Of a DNA stretch of 64,000 bases, positions 16,882 to 26,427 are shown piece after piece (the stretch's first letter is position 1; each line of letters starts with the position of its first letter). Origin of the DNA: Pseudomonas poae (GTDB taxonomy: Bacteria; Pseudomonadota; Gammaproteobacteria; Pseudomonadales; Pseudomonadaceae). The translations under genes and the position numbers were made by a program. The notes below the pieces were generated by a model, which was given only the letters and a program-made list of their open reading frames with translations, was not told the DNA's origin and searched no databases. The stretch covers positions 2,671,001 through 2,735,000 of the forward strand of contig CP110972.1 in assembly GCA_028869255.1 (NCBI GenBank). Direction: 5' to 3'.

Positions 16882-17912
16882 TCGGCGGTCTGCAAGCCGG
16901 CACGGGTGGGTTGACCGAGGGTGTGGCTGAAAAAGCGCCCGGCCTCCGAGATCAGGTCACGGTGAATGCCTTCGCGGTCGACACCGTCGGCATCGGTGCA
17001 CATCGCCGGCATCGCCGCCAGCTGGTCGCTGTCGCATGGCGCCATGAACACGAAGTGCCCTGCCCCGGCCAGCAGCTTGAAGTCCGGCGGCTCCGGCAGT
17101 TTGCGCGCCAGGGCCGCGGCGTTTTTGTCCACGGCCACCAGTTTGTCGCCGTCACCGCTGTAAAGCAGCACCGGCACATGCACATCGGCCAAGGTGTGGC
17201 GGCCGAACATCAGGCTCAGCGGCGCCATCAGCATCAAGGCATGAATGCGCGGATCGGCTTGCGGCTGCAGGTCGTCACGGTCCACCACCAGCTCGCCTTT
17301 GGTGGTGCAGGCGTCGCGGTCTTCCGGGCGTTCCTGGCAATAGCGGCGCAGGCGGTCGAAATCCGGCTTGGCGCCCGCCAGGATCAACGCGGTTTCGCCA
17401 CCGGCCGAATAGCCGATAACCCCTACCTGATCCACGTTGACGAACGGCGACAGCATCGGATCGCCCAACGTGGCGGTGATCGCTTCGGAGATCTGGATCG
17501 GCCGGCCATACAGGTTACTGACCGTGCCCAGGCGGCTGTGGTCCTTATAGTTGTCGCCGGGGTGCAGCACCGCGACCACCACAAACCCTTTGCGCGCCAG
17601 GGACGTGGCCAGGTCATGCAGGCCCAGCGGCGTGCCGGTGTTGCCATGGGACAGCATCAGCATCGGGAAGCGGCCGATGGCAATCCTGGAATCTTCGGTG
17701 GCGGCGACGTGATAGGCGCCCAATTGCGTGGTGTGCTCGTCGCCGGTGGAGGGGTAAAAGGCCACGGCTTTCATCGGCTGCAGGTCCAGCGGGTCAAGAA
17801 AGGTCATGCGGTGGAAGCCCACACTCCAATGCGGGTGCGGCGCAGGCGCGGCGTGCACTGAAATCAGGCCGCCGAGCAGGGAAAGAACCATAACAGCACA
17901 AAGACGCATCAT
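16875..17912 (-). CDS. Secreted alpha/beta hydrolase, dienelactone-hydrolase/PAF-acetylhydrolase-like
   Basis: This 345-residue protein has a signal peptide (MMRLCAVMVLSLLGGLISVHA). The hydrolase fold shows FPMLMLSHGNTGT, the nucleophile elbow GYSAGGET (Ser), a long Cys-containing insertion (RYCQERPEDRDACTTKG), VHVPVLLYSGDGDKL for the acid, and GAGHFVFMAPC for the catalytic His. It resembles predicted dienelactone hydrolases of proteobacteria, periplasmic or exported. The ATG at 17912 has GGTGG eight bases upstream. An earlier in-frame ATG at 17978 would hide the signal peptide. Substrate unknown. Confidence 0.85.
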   Translation of the reverse strand: MMRLCAVMVLSLLGGLISVHAAPAPHPHWSVGFHRMTFLDPLDLQPMKAVAFYPSTGDEHTTQLGAYHVAATEDSRIAIGRFPMLMLSHGNTGTPLGLHDLATSLARKGFVVVAVLHPGDNYKDHSRLGTVSNLYGRPIQISEAITATLGDPMLSPFVNVDQVGVIGYSAGGETALILAGAKPDFDRLRRYCQERPEDRDACTTKGELVVDRDDLQPQADPRIHALMLMAPLSLMFGRHTLADVHVPVLLYSGDGDKLVAVDKNAAALARKLPEPPDFKLLAGAGHFVFMAPCDSDQLAAMPAMCTDADGVDREGIHRDLISEAGRFFSHTLGQPTRAGLQTADQ

Positions 17913-18107
17913 GAGGATGTCCACCTTTGCTGCGTGACCACGTACAACATCCGCGGCATGTCTATTTGAAAAGTCCATGGTTCAAGGTACTCGCACCGGG
18001 TGGTAAACCCATGTGTGCATAACCTGGGCCAAAGTAGTGACAGCGGGAAAACGAAAAAACTCCGTACTCCAGTCGTTTTCAGGCGGCCAGAATACAGAGT
18101 TTAGGCG

Positions 18108-18130
18108 CTCGGTTTCAGATTGAAACCGAG
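18108..18130. terminator. Strong hairpin downstream of azoR
   Basis: CTCGGTTTCA and TGAAACCGAG form a perfect ten-base stem with a three-base loop, 24 bases beyond the azoR stop. There is no T-run after it on the minus strand, so it may be a 3'-end stabiliser or a Rho-assisted terminator rather than an intrinsic one. Confidence 0.55.
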
Positions 18131-18153
18131 AGAAGGCGAACTTTACACAAGCC

Positions 18154-18765
18154 TTACGCGGCGGCGAACAATTGTTCGCTGATCAGCACGTTGGCGTCGC
18201 TCAGGGACTTGCTGCGCACTTCATCACCGTAGGCCAGGCCTTCGGCACGCACGATTTCAATGTCGGTGATACCAAGGAAGCCGAACAGCAGTTTCAGGTA
18301 GCCTTCATGCGCGGCGCCGGATGCTTGCCCAGCGTGCAGGCCACCGGCCGTCGACACGATGATAACTTTCTTGTTACCGCACAGGCCCTCAGGGCCGGCT
18401 TCGGTGTAACGGAAAGTCTGGCCAGCAACAGCGATGCGGTCGATCCAGGCTTTGAGCTGGGTTGGGATGGTGAAGTTGTACATTGGCGCGCCGATCACTA
18501 CGGCATCGGCGGCGAGGAATTCAGCCAGCGAGGATGCGCTGAGGTCGGCCTCATGCTTTTGCGCAGCATCGCGCAGTTCAGCGGCGGTGCCCAAGGCCCC
18601 CAGGGTGGCACCGGAGAAGTGGTTGATGCCTTCGCTGGCGAGATCACGGTAGGTCACTTCCACACCTGGCTCAGCCGCTTGCCAAGCCTTGACCACACCA
18701 GCGCTGAGCTGACGCGAAGCCGAGTTGTCGCCGAGGATGCTGGAATCGATATGCAACAGTTTCAT
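18154..18765 (-). CDS. azoR: FMN-dependent NADH:quinone oxidoreductase / azoreductase
   Basis: This 203-residue flavodoxin-like protein reduces quinones and azo compounds with NADH in the cytoplasm. It shows [21 protein letters not shown] for the FMN phosphate loop, the family block [20 protein letters not shown], and STAGGLH near the isoalloxazine. Length and sequence match AzoR. It is divergent from a LysR gene, with 124 bases between, an arrangement commonly found when the LysR protein controls the reductase. Pseudomonas species have several AzoR paralogues and I cannot tell which one this is. Confidence 0.93.
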   Translation of the reverse strand: MKLLHIDSSILGDNSASRQLSAGVVKAWQAAEPGVEVTYRDLASEGINHFSGATLGALGTAAELRDAAQKHEADLSASSLAEFLAADAVVIGAPMYNFTIPTQLKAWIDRIAVAGQTFRYTEAGPEGLCGNKKVIIVSTAGGLHAGQASGAAHEGYLKLLFGFLGITDIEIVRAEGLAYGDEVRSKSLSDANVLISEQLFAAA

Positions 18766-18859
18766 GGGGAAGCTCCAATTAGAATCAGCGGTGTCGATAA
18801 GATGCTGGTAAGGCTACGCATGAAACCAATAGGCGATAAGACACCTGAAATGCGATAGT

Positions 18860-18879
18860 TTGTCCCATCAACGGGACAA
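18860..18879. promoter_or_regulatory. Inverted repeat in the azoR/LysR divergent region
   Basis: TTGTCCC (18860-18866) and GGGACAA (18873-18879) form perfect seven-base arms around six bases, ending ten bases before the LysR ATG. The position suits autoregulation by the LysR protein, possibly with control of azoR, but the arms do not show an obvious T-N11-A core. Confidence 0.45.
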
Positions 18880-18889
18880 TGGGCCGACC

Positions 18890-19798
18890 ATGCAAGACCT
18901 CAACGACCTCTACTACTTCGCCAAAGTCGTCGAAGCCGGCGGCTTTGCGGCGGCCGGACGGCTGCTGGGGATTCCCAAATCGCGGCTGTCGCGGCGCATT
19001 GCCGAATTGGAAGAACGCCTGGGCGCACGCCTGCTGCAACGCACCACACGCCAATTGACCCTCACCGCCGTCGGCGAACGCTACCTGCGCCATTGCCAGG
19101 CCATGCTGCTGGAAGCGGAAATGGCCGACGAGGCCGTGGCCAGTATGTCCAGCGAGCCGCGTGGGCGGCTGCGCGTCAGCTGCCCGATCGGCATGGCCCA
19201 GCACATTCTGCCCGAGGTAGTCGCAGGCTTTCTCGCCGCCCATCCCCAGGTGCAGCTGGAAATGACCCTGGTCAACCGCCGTGTCGACCTGGTGGCCGAA
19301 GGCATCGACGTGGCCCTGCGCGTACGCGAATCGGGTGATGAAGACCCGTTGCTGGTGACCAAGCGCCTGCGCCAGGCGCAGACCGTGCTGGTCGCCAGCC
19401 CGGCATTGATGCGCGAGCATCAGGTCAATTCCCTCGACGACCTTAAACAATTACCCATATTGGGCGCGCTCGAGGCCGATCGCATGGTGCATCAGCGGAT
19501 TCTCGACCCACAGGGCAACCCCCATGACTTGGTGATGGAAGCCCGGCTGGGCATCGATGATTTCATCGTGCGCAAGGCCAGCGCGATCATGGGGCTGGGC
19601 TTTACGGTGCTGCCGATGATGTACTGCGAAGAGGAGCTGGCCAGCGGCCACTTGGTGCAGCTGTTGCCGCAGTGGTCCTTGCCGGGCGGCTGGCTGCAGG
19701 CCGTGTACCCGCATCGGCGTGGCGTGCTGCCGGCGATTCGCGCCTGGATCGATTACCTGGAAGAAGGCTTCAAAAGCTGCGGAGATCGCTTGCTATGA
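18890..19798 (+). CDS. LysR-family transcriptional regulator, divergent from azoR
   Basis: This 302-residue regulator has an N-terminal winged helix (MQDLNDLYYFAKVVEAGGFAAAGRLLGIPKSRLSRRIAELEERLGARLL) and a periplasmic-binding-like effector domain from about residue 90. The end of the frame, GGWLQAVYPHRRGVLPAIRAWIDYL, is typical of the AaeR/QhpR-like group that often controls quinone- or aromatic-responsive genes. The start at 18890 aligns with the family; the open frame before it covers the inverted repeat. It is likely to regulate azoR. The next gene overlaps its stop (ATGA), so the two are translationally coupled. Confidence 0.92.
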   Translation: MQDLNDLYYFAKVVEAGGFAAAGRLLGIPKSRLSRRIAELEERLGARLLQRTTRQLTLTAVGERYLRHCQAMLLEAEMADEAVASMSSEPRGRLRVSCPIGMAQHILPEVVAGFLAAHPQVQLEMTLVNRRVDLVAEGIDVALRVRESGDEDPLLVTKRLRQAQTVLVASPALMREHQVNSLDDLKQLPILGALEADRMVHQRILDPQGNPHDLVMEARLGIDDFIVRKASAIMGLGFTVLPMMYCEEELASGHLVQLLPQWSLPGGWLQAVYPHRRGVLPAIRAWIDYLEEGFKSCGDRLL

Positions 19799-20151
19799 AC
19801 ATGACCGAAGCACAAGTCGCGAGCTTCTGCCTGAGCCTGCCCGGCGCACGGGAGGACTACAAGTGGGGTGGCGTGCGGGTATTTTCGATTGCCGGCAACA
19901 AGATGTTCGCCCTGCAAAACCTGCGCGGTGATTCGCTGGCGTTCAAGGTCGACAAGGAACTGTTCCTCGGCCACGTCGACCGCCCGGGCATCCACCCGGC
20001 GCCGTACCTGGCGCGGGCCCAGTGGGTGATCATGAATACGCCCTACCCGCTGGGCGCCGAGGAACTGCGTGGCTTGTTGCGGCGCTCCCACCAGTTGGTG
20101 GTGAGCAAACTGCCCAAGCGCACGCAGATCGGGCTGTTGCTAGAGGATTGA
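19795..20151 (+). CDS. MmcQ/YjbR family protein
   Basis: A 118-residue protein of the MmcQ/YjbR family (a CyaY-like fold): MTEAQVASFCLSLPGAREDYKWGGVRVFSIAGNKMFAL, then FKVDKELFLGHVDRPGIHPAPYLARAQWVIM and RRSHQLVVSKLPKR. The family binds DNA weakly or acts as small adaptors; its biological role is not settled. The ATG at 19795 overlaps the LysR stop codon by ATGA; a second ATG at 19801 is possible. The 3' end overlaps the convergent DUF1294 gene by 12 bases. Confidence 0.88.
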   Translation: MNMTEAQVASFCLSLPGAREDYKWGGVRVFSIAGNKMFALQNLRGDSLAFKVDKELFLGHVDRPGIHPAPYLARAQWVIMNTPYPLGAEELRGLLRRSHQLVVSKLPKRTQIGLLLED

Positions 20152-20523
20152 AAGCAGCGTGCCGCCGAGGAACAGCTGGTCCAGCCAGAACACCTGGTGC
20201 AGCAGCACAATCACCCAGAACAACACCTGATAAGACACCTTGCGCGTCTTGTGGCGAAACACCTGCTGGGCGATCAGCGCCCCCGGCCAGCCGCCCGCCA
20301 GTTCCACGGCGTGCAGGATATTTTCCGGGGTGCGCCAGCTGTCGGTGCGGGCCTTGCGCTTGTCGCTCCAGTACAGGAAAAACGCGATCACGCTGACCAC
20401 GCCATACGCCACCAGCGGGATCACCGTTTCGCCGCGATACCACAGCAACCCCGCGCCCAACAGCGGCGCCGCGCACAGCAGTACAAAGAGCGCCGCCTTG
20501 AGGCGCGGGTGCTGGATCATCAT
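20140..20523 (-). CDS. DUF1294 membrane protein
   Basis: A 127-residue protein with three to four hydrophobic segments ([38 protein letters not shown], and [22 protein letters not shown]) and the DUF1294 signature [47 protein letters not shown]. It is shorter than relatives that carry a cold-shock domain in front. The ATG overlaps the uppP stop as ATGA, so it is coupled to uppP. Function unknown; the linkage suggests an envelope role. Confidence 0.88.
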   Translation of the reverse strand: MMIQHPRLKAALFVLLCAAPLLGAGLLWYRGETVIPLVAYGVVSVIAFFLYWSDKRKARTDSWRTPENILHAVELAGGWPGALIAQQVFRHKTRKVSYQVLFWVIVLLHQVFWLDQLFLGGTLLSIL

Positions 20524-21350
20524 GCCTTGGCCGCTGCCCAGTCGATCCAGCCGAACTGCCAGGTCGCCAGGATCAGCAAGCCGAACGCAATGCGGTACCA
20601 GGCAAACGCCGCATAACTGTGGCTGGCAATAAACTTCAACAGGCCCTTGACCGCAATCATCGCAAAGATGAACGAGGTGACAAACCCGATGGCAAACACC
20701 GGCAGGTCCGCCGGCTGGAACAGGTCGCGGTACTTGTAGCCCGAGTACACCGCGGCACCGACCATGGTCGGCATCGCCAGGAAGAACGAGAACTCGGTAG
20801 CGGTCTTGCGCGACAGGCCGAACAGCAGGCCACCGATGATGGTCGAACCCGAGCGCGAAGTGCCCGGAATCATCGCCAGGCACTGGGCGAAGCCGACCTT
20901 GAGCGCGTCCTTCCAGGTGATGTCATCCACGGTTTCGGCATGCACTTCGTGTTCGCGGCGCTCGGCCCACAACATAATGACGCCGCCCACCACCAAGGCC
21001 GTGGCCACGGTGATCGGGTTGAACAGGTAATGGTGAATCAGGTCGGCGAAAATCACGCCCAGCACCACGGCCGGCAGGAAGGCAATCAACAGGTTGACGG
21101 TAAAGCGCTGGGCCTTGCGCTGCGTCGGCAGGCCGGTGACCACCTCGAGGATCTTGCCGCGAAACTCCCAGACCACCGCCAGGATGGCGCCCAGCTGGAT
21201 GATGATATTGAACGCGTTGAAGCGGTCGCCGCTGAAGTCCAGCAAGTCGGCGACAATGATCTGGTGGCCGGTGCTGGAGATCGGCAAAAACTCCGTCAGC
21301 CCTTCCACGACGCCCAGAATCACTGCCTGAATGGCGGTCCACAAATCCAT
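20520..21350 (-). CDS. uppP: Undecaprenyl-diphosphate phosphatase
   Basis: This 276-residue polytopic inner-membrane enzyme (BacA/UppP) dephosphorylates undecaprenyl diphosphate, recycling the lipid carrier for peptidoglycan and O-antigen. The two active-site repeats are present: [17 protein letters not shown] near the N-terminus and the second block [27 protein letters not shown] with its conserved Ser and Arg. The ATG at 21350 ([10 protein letters not shown]) has GGGGGA upstream and matches the family start; the open frame extends ten codons further. The DUF1294 gene follows with overlapping codons. Confidence 0.96.
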   Translation of the reverse strand: MDLWTAIQAVILGVVEGLTEFLPISSTGHQIIVADLLDFSGDRFNAFNIIIQLGAILAVVWEFRGKILEVVTGLPTQRKAQRFTVNLLIAFLPAVVLGVIFADLIHHYLFNPITVATALVVGGVIMLWAERREHEVHAETVDDITWKDALKVGFAQCLAMIPGTSRSGSTIIGGLLFGLSRKTATEFSFFLAMPTMVGAAVYSGYKYRDLFQPADLPVFAIGFVTSFIFAMIAVKGLLKFIASHSYAAFAWYRIAFGLLILATWQFGWIDWAAAKA

Positions 21351-21574
21351 ACTTCCCCCAAAGGTCATGCTCAACGGCATGCCTTGTTTATCTTTTGATG
21401 TTCACTGACGAGCACACTCAAGGCCCGATGTTGATTTTCAACGCCGGCCTGCAAAAATTCCGTGAAAAATCAGACAGTACTCAGGTTTTGCGATTACAGG
21501 CCGAAAGCCTATCAGACAAGGCGTAAAAGTCGATGCGACGCCCACAATTATAAAAAGCCAGGAGTGACAGGACG

Positions 21575-23209
21575 ATGAACAGTTTGCGCAATATGTCGAT
21601 CAGCCGACGTCTCTGGCTGATCCTGATAGTCGCCGTGTTAATGCTGCTGGCCTTGGGTTTACTGATGCTCAAGCAGATTAACGACGACCTTTACCAGGCC
21701 AAGCGCCAGCAGACCCAACACGTAGTACAGACCGCCAGCGGGATTCTGACGTTTTATCACAGCCTCGAAACCACCGGCGTGATGACCCGTGAAGCGGCCC
21801 AGAAACAGGCCCTCAGCGCAGTGCGTGGTTTGCGCTACGACCATGACGACTATTTCTGGATCAACGACCTCACGCCCGTGATGATCATGCATCCGGCCAA
21901 CCCCAAGCTGGACGGCCAGAACCTCTCGGCCATCCGCGACCCTGACGGGTTTGCCGTCTTCAATGAGTTCGTGGCCCTGGCCAAGGCCAAGGGCGCCGGC
22001 ATCGTCAACTACCGCTGGCCGAAGCCGGGTGCCGACGCGCCGGTGGCGAAAACCTCGTATATCCAGCTGTTCGAGCCCTGGGGCTGGATCCTCGGTTCCG
22101 GGGTGTACGTGGATGACGTGCAGGCCGAATTCAAAGGCCAGGTGTGGAAAGCCTCGCTGATCGGCCTGGGGATTGCACTGGCGATGGCCCTGCTGGTCAC
22201 GTTGATCGCCCGCAGCATCGTGCACCCGCTGCAGGCGGCCGTGAACGCCATGGGCAATATCGCCAGCGGCGAAAGCGACCTGACCCGAACACTCGACACC
22301 CATGGCCGCGACGAAATCACCCAGCTGTCGCAGCACTTCAACACCTTCACCGCCAAGCTGCGCCAGGTTGTCGGCCAATTGCAGGTGTGCGCCGATGCGC
22401 TGGGCCAGTCCTCCACGGAGCTGGGCAGCAACGCCACCCAGGCCCATGACCGCAGCCAGCAGCAGTCCCAGCAAATGGAGCTGGTGGCCACCGCGATCAA
22501 TGAGGTCACCTACGGCGTGCAGGACGTGGCCAAGAACGCCGAACACGCCGCCAGTGAAATGCGCGACGCCCAGGCCCAGGCGCAGCAGGGGCAGGTCAAT
22601 ATCGACGGCAGCCTGCAACAGATCGATCAGCTTTCCAGCACCATCAGCCAGGCGGTGGAAGTGATCCGCACCCTGTCCAGCGAAAGCACGCAGATCGGTG
22701 GCGTGCTGGAGGTGATCCGCTCGATTGCCGACCAGACCAACCTGCTGGCACTGAACGCGGCGATTGAAGCCGCACGCGCCGGCGAACAGGGTCGCGGCTT
22801 TGCCGTGGTGGCCGACGAGGTGCGCCTGCTGGCCCAGCGCACGCAAAAATCCACCGCTGAAATCCAAGTGATGATCGAACGCCTGCAAGGCCATTCCGAA
22901 GCAGCGGTGAAGGTGATCAGCGACAGCCACAGCGCCTCGCAACTGACCATCGAGCAAGCCGGTCAGGCCGGCGCCAGCCTGACCGCCATCGGCCAGGCTC
23001 TGCGCAACCTCAATGGCCTGAATGCCTCGATTGCCAGCGCCACCCTGCAACAGGCCCACGTGGTGGAAGACATCAACCAGAACGTCACCCAAGCCGCCGG
23101 GTTGTCCCACAGCACTGCATTGGCGGCGGAACAGTCCAGCCTGGCCAGCGTGCATTTACGCGGGCTCAGCGAGCAACTCGATGGGCTGTTGCGCCAGTTC
23201 AAAGTCTGA
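21575..23209 (+). CDS. Methyl-accepting chemotaxis protein with single Cache domain
   Basis: This 544-residue receptor has a first membrane segment (residues about 13-32), then a periplasmic single Cache (sCache_2) domain at about 35-190 with the hallmark [31 protein letters not shown] and [18 protein letters not shown] second membrane segment follows (about 192-212), then HAMP and a signalling domain with the conserved tip [32 protein letters not shown]. sCache_2 receptors in Pseudomonas commonly sense small carboxylates such as acetate, propionate, lactate or malate, which is the best guess here. No CheR-binding pentapeptide is visible at the C-terminus. It is a single gene away from the che cluster. 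Confidence 0.93.
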   Translation: MNSLRNMSISRRLWLILIVAVLMLLALGLLMLKQINDDLYQAKRQQTQHVVQTASGILTFYHSLETTGVMTREAAQKQALSAVRGLRYDHDDYFWINDLTPVMIMHPANPKLDGQNLSAIRDPDGFAVFNEFVALAKAKGAGIVNYRWPKPGADAPVAKTSYIQLFEPWGWILGSGVYVDDVQAEFKGQVWKASLIGLGIALAMALLVTLIARSIVHPLQAAVNAMGNIASGESDLTRTLDTHGRDEITQLSQHFNTFTAKLRQVVGQLQVCADALGQSSTELGSNATQAHDRSQQQSQQMELVATAINEVTYGVQDVAKNAEHAASEMRDAQAQAQQGQVNIDGSLQQIDQLSSTISQAVEVIRTLSSESTQIGGVLEVIRSIADQTNLLALNAAIEAARAGEQGRGFAVVADEVRLLAQRTQKSTAEIQVMIERLQGHSEAAVKVISDSHSASQLTIEQAGQAGASLTAIGQALRNLNGLNASIASATLQQAHVVEDINQNVTQAAGLSHSTALAAEQSSLASVHLRGLSEQLDGLLRQFKV

Positions 23210-23218
23210 CGCCCCCGC

Positions 23219-23278
23219 AGGAGCCGGCTTGCCGGCGATGAAGCCCTTGAGGCCGCCATCGCCGGCAAGCCGGCTCCT
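23219..23278. repeat. REPIN, GGAGCCGGCTTGCCGGCGATG family
   Basis: Complementary arms GAGCCGGCTTGCCGGCGATG (23221-23240) and its exact complement (23257-23276), each extended by two or three bases, are separated by 16 bases. The element lies between the chemoreceptor gene and pnuC. It may terminate the former but has no T-run. Confidence 0.85.
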
Positions 23279-23336
23279 ACAAAGGATGATCTTTGGTTAC
23301 AATCCCCGCCCTCTCCCACTTTCCCAAGGAACTGCC

Positions 23337-23900
23337 ATGTCCGGGCTTGAACTGTTCGCCGCTGCCCTGGGGGTGATCGCCGTGTGGCTGACGGTCAAGC
23401 AGAACCCCTGGTGCTGGCCCATCGGCCTGGTGATGGTGCTGCTCTACACCTGGGTGTTCTTCGACGTGAAGCTCTATTCCGACATGCTGCTGCAAGTGGT
23501 CTACGCCGCGCTGCAACTCTATGGCTGGTGGCAGTGGACCCGCGCCGGCGCGGTCAAGCAGGGGCGCCAGGTCACCAGCCTGGGCGTTCCGGCGATCATG
23601 GCCAGCCTGGCCGTAGGTGCCGCCGGCAGCCTGTTGCTCGGCGCCGCCATGGCCCACTGGACCGACGCGGCCCAGCCCTGGCTTGACGCCGCCCTCACCG
23701 GCTTCAGCCTGGTGGCGCAAATGTGGATGGCGCAGAAACGCGTGCAGTGCTGGCCGTTGTGGATTGCCGTGGATGTGATTTTCGTCGGTCTGTTCCTCTA
23801 CAAAGGGCTGTACCTGACCGCTGCGCTTTACGCGCTGTTCACCGTGATCGCCGTACAAGGCTGGCGCGAATGGCGCACCGACCCGGCGTTGCACGCATGA
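23337..23900 (+). CDS. pnuC: PnuC-family nicotinamide riboside/mononucleotide transporter
   Basis: This 187-residue inner-membrane protein has about seven short hydrophobic segments and many Trp residues. Family features are VTVKQNPWCWPIGLVMVLLYTWVFFDVKLYSDMLLQVVYAALQLYGWWQW and the second-repeat VQCWPLWIAVDVIFVGLFLYKGLYLTAALYALF. PnuC proteins facilitate diffusion of nicotinamide riboside, trapped by phosphorylation; a NadR-like kinase gene follows with overlapping codons (ATGA), which supports this over the thiamine (PnuT) or riboflavin relatives. The ATG at 23337 has AAGGA upstream. The frame is open earlier, but without a start that fits. Confidence 0.9.
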   Translation: MSGLELFAAALGVIAVWLTVKQNPWCWPIGLVMVLLYTWVFFDVKLYSDMLLQVVYAALQLYGWWQWTRAGAVKQGRQVTSLGVPAIMASLAVGAAGSLLLGAAMAHWTDAAQPWLDAALTGFSLVAQMWMAQKRVQCWPLWIAVDVIFVGLFLYKGLYLTAALYALFTVIAVQGWREWRTDPALHA

Positions 23901-24421
23901 AGGTGGTGGTTCTGGCCGGGCCCGAGTCCAGCGGCAAAAGCTGGCTGGCGTCTGAGCTGCACGCGCACTTCGGTGGCCTGATGGTGGGTGAGTACGTGCG
24001 CTACTTCATCGACCATCACCAGCCTGAAACCAGCCTGGCGGATATCCCGGCGATTGCCCGTGGCCAACTGGCCTGGGAAGACGCCGCCCGCGCCGAACAG
24101 CCAGCGTTGCTGATCCTCGACACCCACCTGCTGGCCAACCAGCTGTGGAGCCAGACCCTGTTCGGCGACTGCCCGGCGTGGCTCGACGAGGAACTGCAGG
24201 CACGGCATTACGACCTGCACCTGCTGCTGTCCCCGGATGACGTGGAATGGACTGCCGACGGTCAGCGTTGCCAGCCGCAACTGGCGGACCGCCAAGCGTT
24301 TTTCCAGGACAGCCTGGCGTGGCTGCACCAGCATCGACAGCCGATGGTGGTGATTCGCGGGGATTGGGAGACGCGCCGCAAGGCGGCGTTTTCAGCGGTG
24401 GAACAACTGCTTAAGCCCTAA
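23897..24421 (+). CDS. AAA-type ATPase, NadR-like ribosylnicotinamide kinase
   Basis: This 174-residue P-loop protein resembles the C-terminal ribosylnicotinamide kinase domain of NadR. The Walker A is GPESSGKS, followed by GEYVRYFIDHH, IARGQLAWEDAA, ILDTHLLANQLWSQTLFG, and DLHLLLSPDDVEWTADGQR. It would phosphorylate nicotinamide riboside brought in by PnuC, whose stop codon it overlaps. It lacks the NMN adenylyltransferase and DNA-binding domains of full NadR. The function is inferred from homology and the tight pairing. Confidence 0.88.
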   Translation: MKVVVLAGPESSGKSWLASELHAHFGGLMVGEYVRYFIDHHQPETSLADIPAIARGQLAWEDAARAEQPALLILDTHLLANQLWSQTLFGDCPAWLDEELQARHYDLHLLLSPDDVEWTADGQRCQPQLADRQAFFQDSLAWLHQHRQPMVVIRGDWETRRKAAFSAVEQLLKP

Positions 24422-24435
24422 CACTGCCCTTAAAT

Positions 24436-24522
24436 GTGGGAGCGGGCTTGCTCGCGAATACGGTGTGTCAGCAACACATTGATTGACTGACACACCGTAT
24501 TCGCGAGCAAGCCCGCTCCCAC
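24436..24522. repeat. REPIN, GTGGGAGCGGGC family
   Basis: Near-perfect 36-base arms: GTGGGAGCGGGCTTGCTCGC onward through GTGTGTCAG at the left and the complement ending CCGCTCCCAC at the right, separated by 15 bases. It lies between two convergent genes (kinase and ggt) and may serve as a bidirectional barrier. Confidence 0.88.
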
Positions 24523-24543
24523 CGTTTTACACCGCGTCAGGCG

Positions 24544-26268
24544 TTAGTAGCCCAGCGACAGCCCGGTATTGCGGCGTGGGTCGTTCGCGCCATAAAACCG
24601 GTTGTTACCCACCGGCTTCCCACCCAGAGACGGCGCCCCGACCAGGATGGCCGCCAAGTGGTTGGCGTCCTGTGGCCCGGCAAACTTATGGCCCCAGCTT
24701 TCGAGGATCTTCTGCGTATCCGGGCTGACCGCGAAGGTCTCCAGGTTAGTGGTCTCAGGCATCCACTGCTGATGGAAGCGCGGCGCGTCCACGGCTTCCT
24801 GGATGTTCATCTTGTAGTCGATCACATTCAGGATCGTCAGCAAGGTGGCAGTAATGATACGGCTACCGCCCGGCGTACCGACCACCATCACCGCCTTGCC
24901 ATCCTTGGTCACGATGGTCGGGCTCATCGACGACAGCGGCGCCTTGCCCGGTGCGATGGCGTTGGCTTCGCCCTGGACCAGCCCGTACATGTTCGGCACG
25001 CCGACCTTGACGGTGAAGTCGTCCATTTCATCGTTGAGGATCACCCCGGTCTTGCTCGCCATCACGCCGGCACCGAACCAGTCGTTGAGGGTGTAGGTGA
25101 CCGACACCGCGTTACCCCACTTGTCGACGATGGAATAGTGGGTGGTGTTGTTGCCTTCATGGGGCGACACACCCGGTTTGATCGCCTGGGAGTCCCCGGC
25201 TTTTTGCGGGTCGATGGCAGCGCGCAGCTTGGCCGCGTAGTCCTTGTCCAGCAGATGGGCGATCGGGTTCTTCACGAAATCCGGGTCGCCGAGGTAGCTG
25301 TTACGGTCCACGTAGGCGTGGCGCATTGCTTCGATCTGATAGTGCAGGCCCTGGGCCGAATGATAGCCCAGGTCGGCCATCGGGTAGCCTTCGAGGATGT
25401 TCATGATCTGGCAGATCACCACACCGCCCGAGCTTGGCGGCGGTGCCGAGACTACGTGGTAGCCACGGTAGTCGCACTCGATGGGCGCCAGTTCGCGGGT
25501 CTTGTAGGTGTCGAGGTCGGCCTGGGTGATGATGCCCTTGCCGGCCTGGCTGGAATCCACCAGGGCCTTGGCCACCCACCCTTTATAGAAGCCGTCGCGG
25601 CCCTTGGCGGAGATTTCCTTGAGGGTCTTGGCCAGGTCTTTCTGTACCAGTTTCTGGCCGACCTGCAGCGGTTGGCCGTTGTGCAGGAAGATCCCGCGCA
25701 TGTCCTGGTCTTTTTCGAACTCGCCGGTGGCGGTGTGCAGCAGGTCGATATCACCCTGCTCCAGGGCGAAGCCGTTTTCCGCCAGCTTGATCGCCGGGGC
25801 AATCACCTGGGCACGCTTGAGGGTGCCGTACTTGCTCAGGGCCAGCTCCATGCCGGACACGGTGCCGGGTACACCAACGGCCAGGTGGCCCTTGGCACTC
25901 AGGCCCTCGACCACATTGCCGGCCTTGTCCAGGTACATGTCGGCGGTGGCCGCCAACGGGGCTTTTTCGCGGAAGTCGAGGAAGGTCTTGCGCCCATCGG
26001 CCAGTTGCACGGTCATGAACCCGCCGCCGCCGAGGTTGCCCGCCGCCGGGTACACCACTGCCAGCGCGTAGCCCACGGCCACGGCCGCATCCACCGCGTT
26101 GCCGCCGGCCTTGAGTACATCCACGCCCACATGAGTTGCCAAATGCTGGGCCGTCACCACCATGCCATTTTCACCGGCCACCGGGGCCTGTGACGCGGCG
26201 TGTACACCGCTGACTGTCAACACCAAGGCAGTGGCAATCAAGGTACGGCTGAAGGGTTGGTATTTCAT
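24544..26268 (-). CDS. ggt: Gamma-glutamyltranspeptidase, periplasmic
   Basis: This 574-residue precursor has a signal peptide (residues 1-24, ending GVHA) and self-cleaves into large and small subunits. It hydrolyses glutathione and transfers the gamma-glutamyl group in the periplasm. The autocatalytic nucleophile is Thr375 in EGNNTTHYSIVDKWGNAVSVTYTLN. Other family blocks are GGNAVDAAVAVGYALAVVYPAAGNLGGGGFM, DFREKAP, SAPPPSSGGVVICQIMNILEGYP, and PLSSMSPTIVTKDGK with GTPGGSRII. Length is normal. It is transcribed away from the nicS-like gene. Confidence 0.95.
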   Translation of the reverse strand: MKYQPFSRTLIATALVLTVSGVHAASQAPVAGENGMVVTAQHLATHVGVDVLKAGGNAVDAAVAVGYALAVVYPAAGNLGGGGFMTVQLADGRKTFLDFREKAPLAATADMYLDKAGNVVEGLSAKGHLAVGVPGTVSGMELALSKYGTLKRAQVIAPAIKLAENGFALEQGDIDLLHTATGEFEKDQDMRGIFLHNGQPLQVGQKLVQKDLAKTLKEISAKGRDGFYKGWVAKALVDSSQAGKGIITQADLDTYKTRELAPIECDYRGYHVVSAPPPSSGGVVICQIMNILEGYPMADLGYHSAQGLHYQIEAMRHAYVDRNSYLGDPDFVKNPIAHLLDKDYAAKLRAAIDPQKAGDSQAIKPGVSPHEGNNTTHYSIVDKWGNAVSVTYTLNDWFGAGVMASKTGVILNDEMDDFTVKVGVPNMYGLVQGEANAIAPGKAPLSSMSPTIVTKDGKAVMVVGTPGGSRIITATLLTILNVIDYKMNIQEAVDAPRFHQQWMPETTNLETFAVSPDTQKILESWGHKFAGPQDANHLAAILVGAPSLGGKPVGNNRFYGANDPRRNTGLSLGY

Positions 26269-26427
26269 CCATGGCTACTCTAGTTATTGAGACGCACCAA
26301 AATAGCCCGACTCGGATTTAATCCCCAGCGCAATGGCGTTTTTATTACAGAACTTGTCGGTCACAGAACGGCCGCAAAAAAGCCCATGCTATATTTCGCG
26401 CCCAGACTGGCTGCAAGGCGCGTTGAG

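Noticed and set aside
20140..20883. 247-codon reading frame containing the DUF1294 protein
   Set aside because: The first half is uppP read in the wrong frame; only the part from the ATG at 20523 is coding.
21659..23155. 498-codon minus-strand reading frame opposite the Cache-domain receptor
   Set aside because: A shadow of a conserved receptor gene with no start signal or recognisable domain.
24658..26193. 511-codon plus-strand reading frame opposite ggt
   Set aside because: Antisense shadow of a conserved enzyme; Val/His/Gly-rich composition without any motif.
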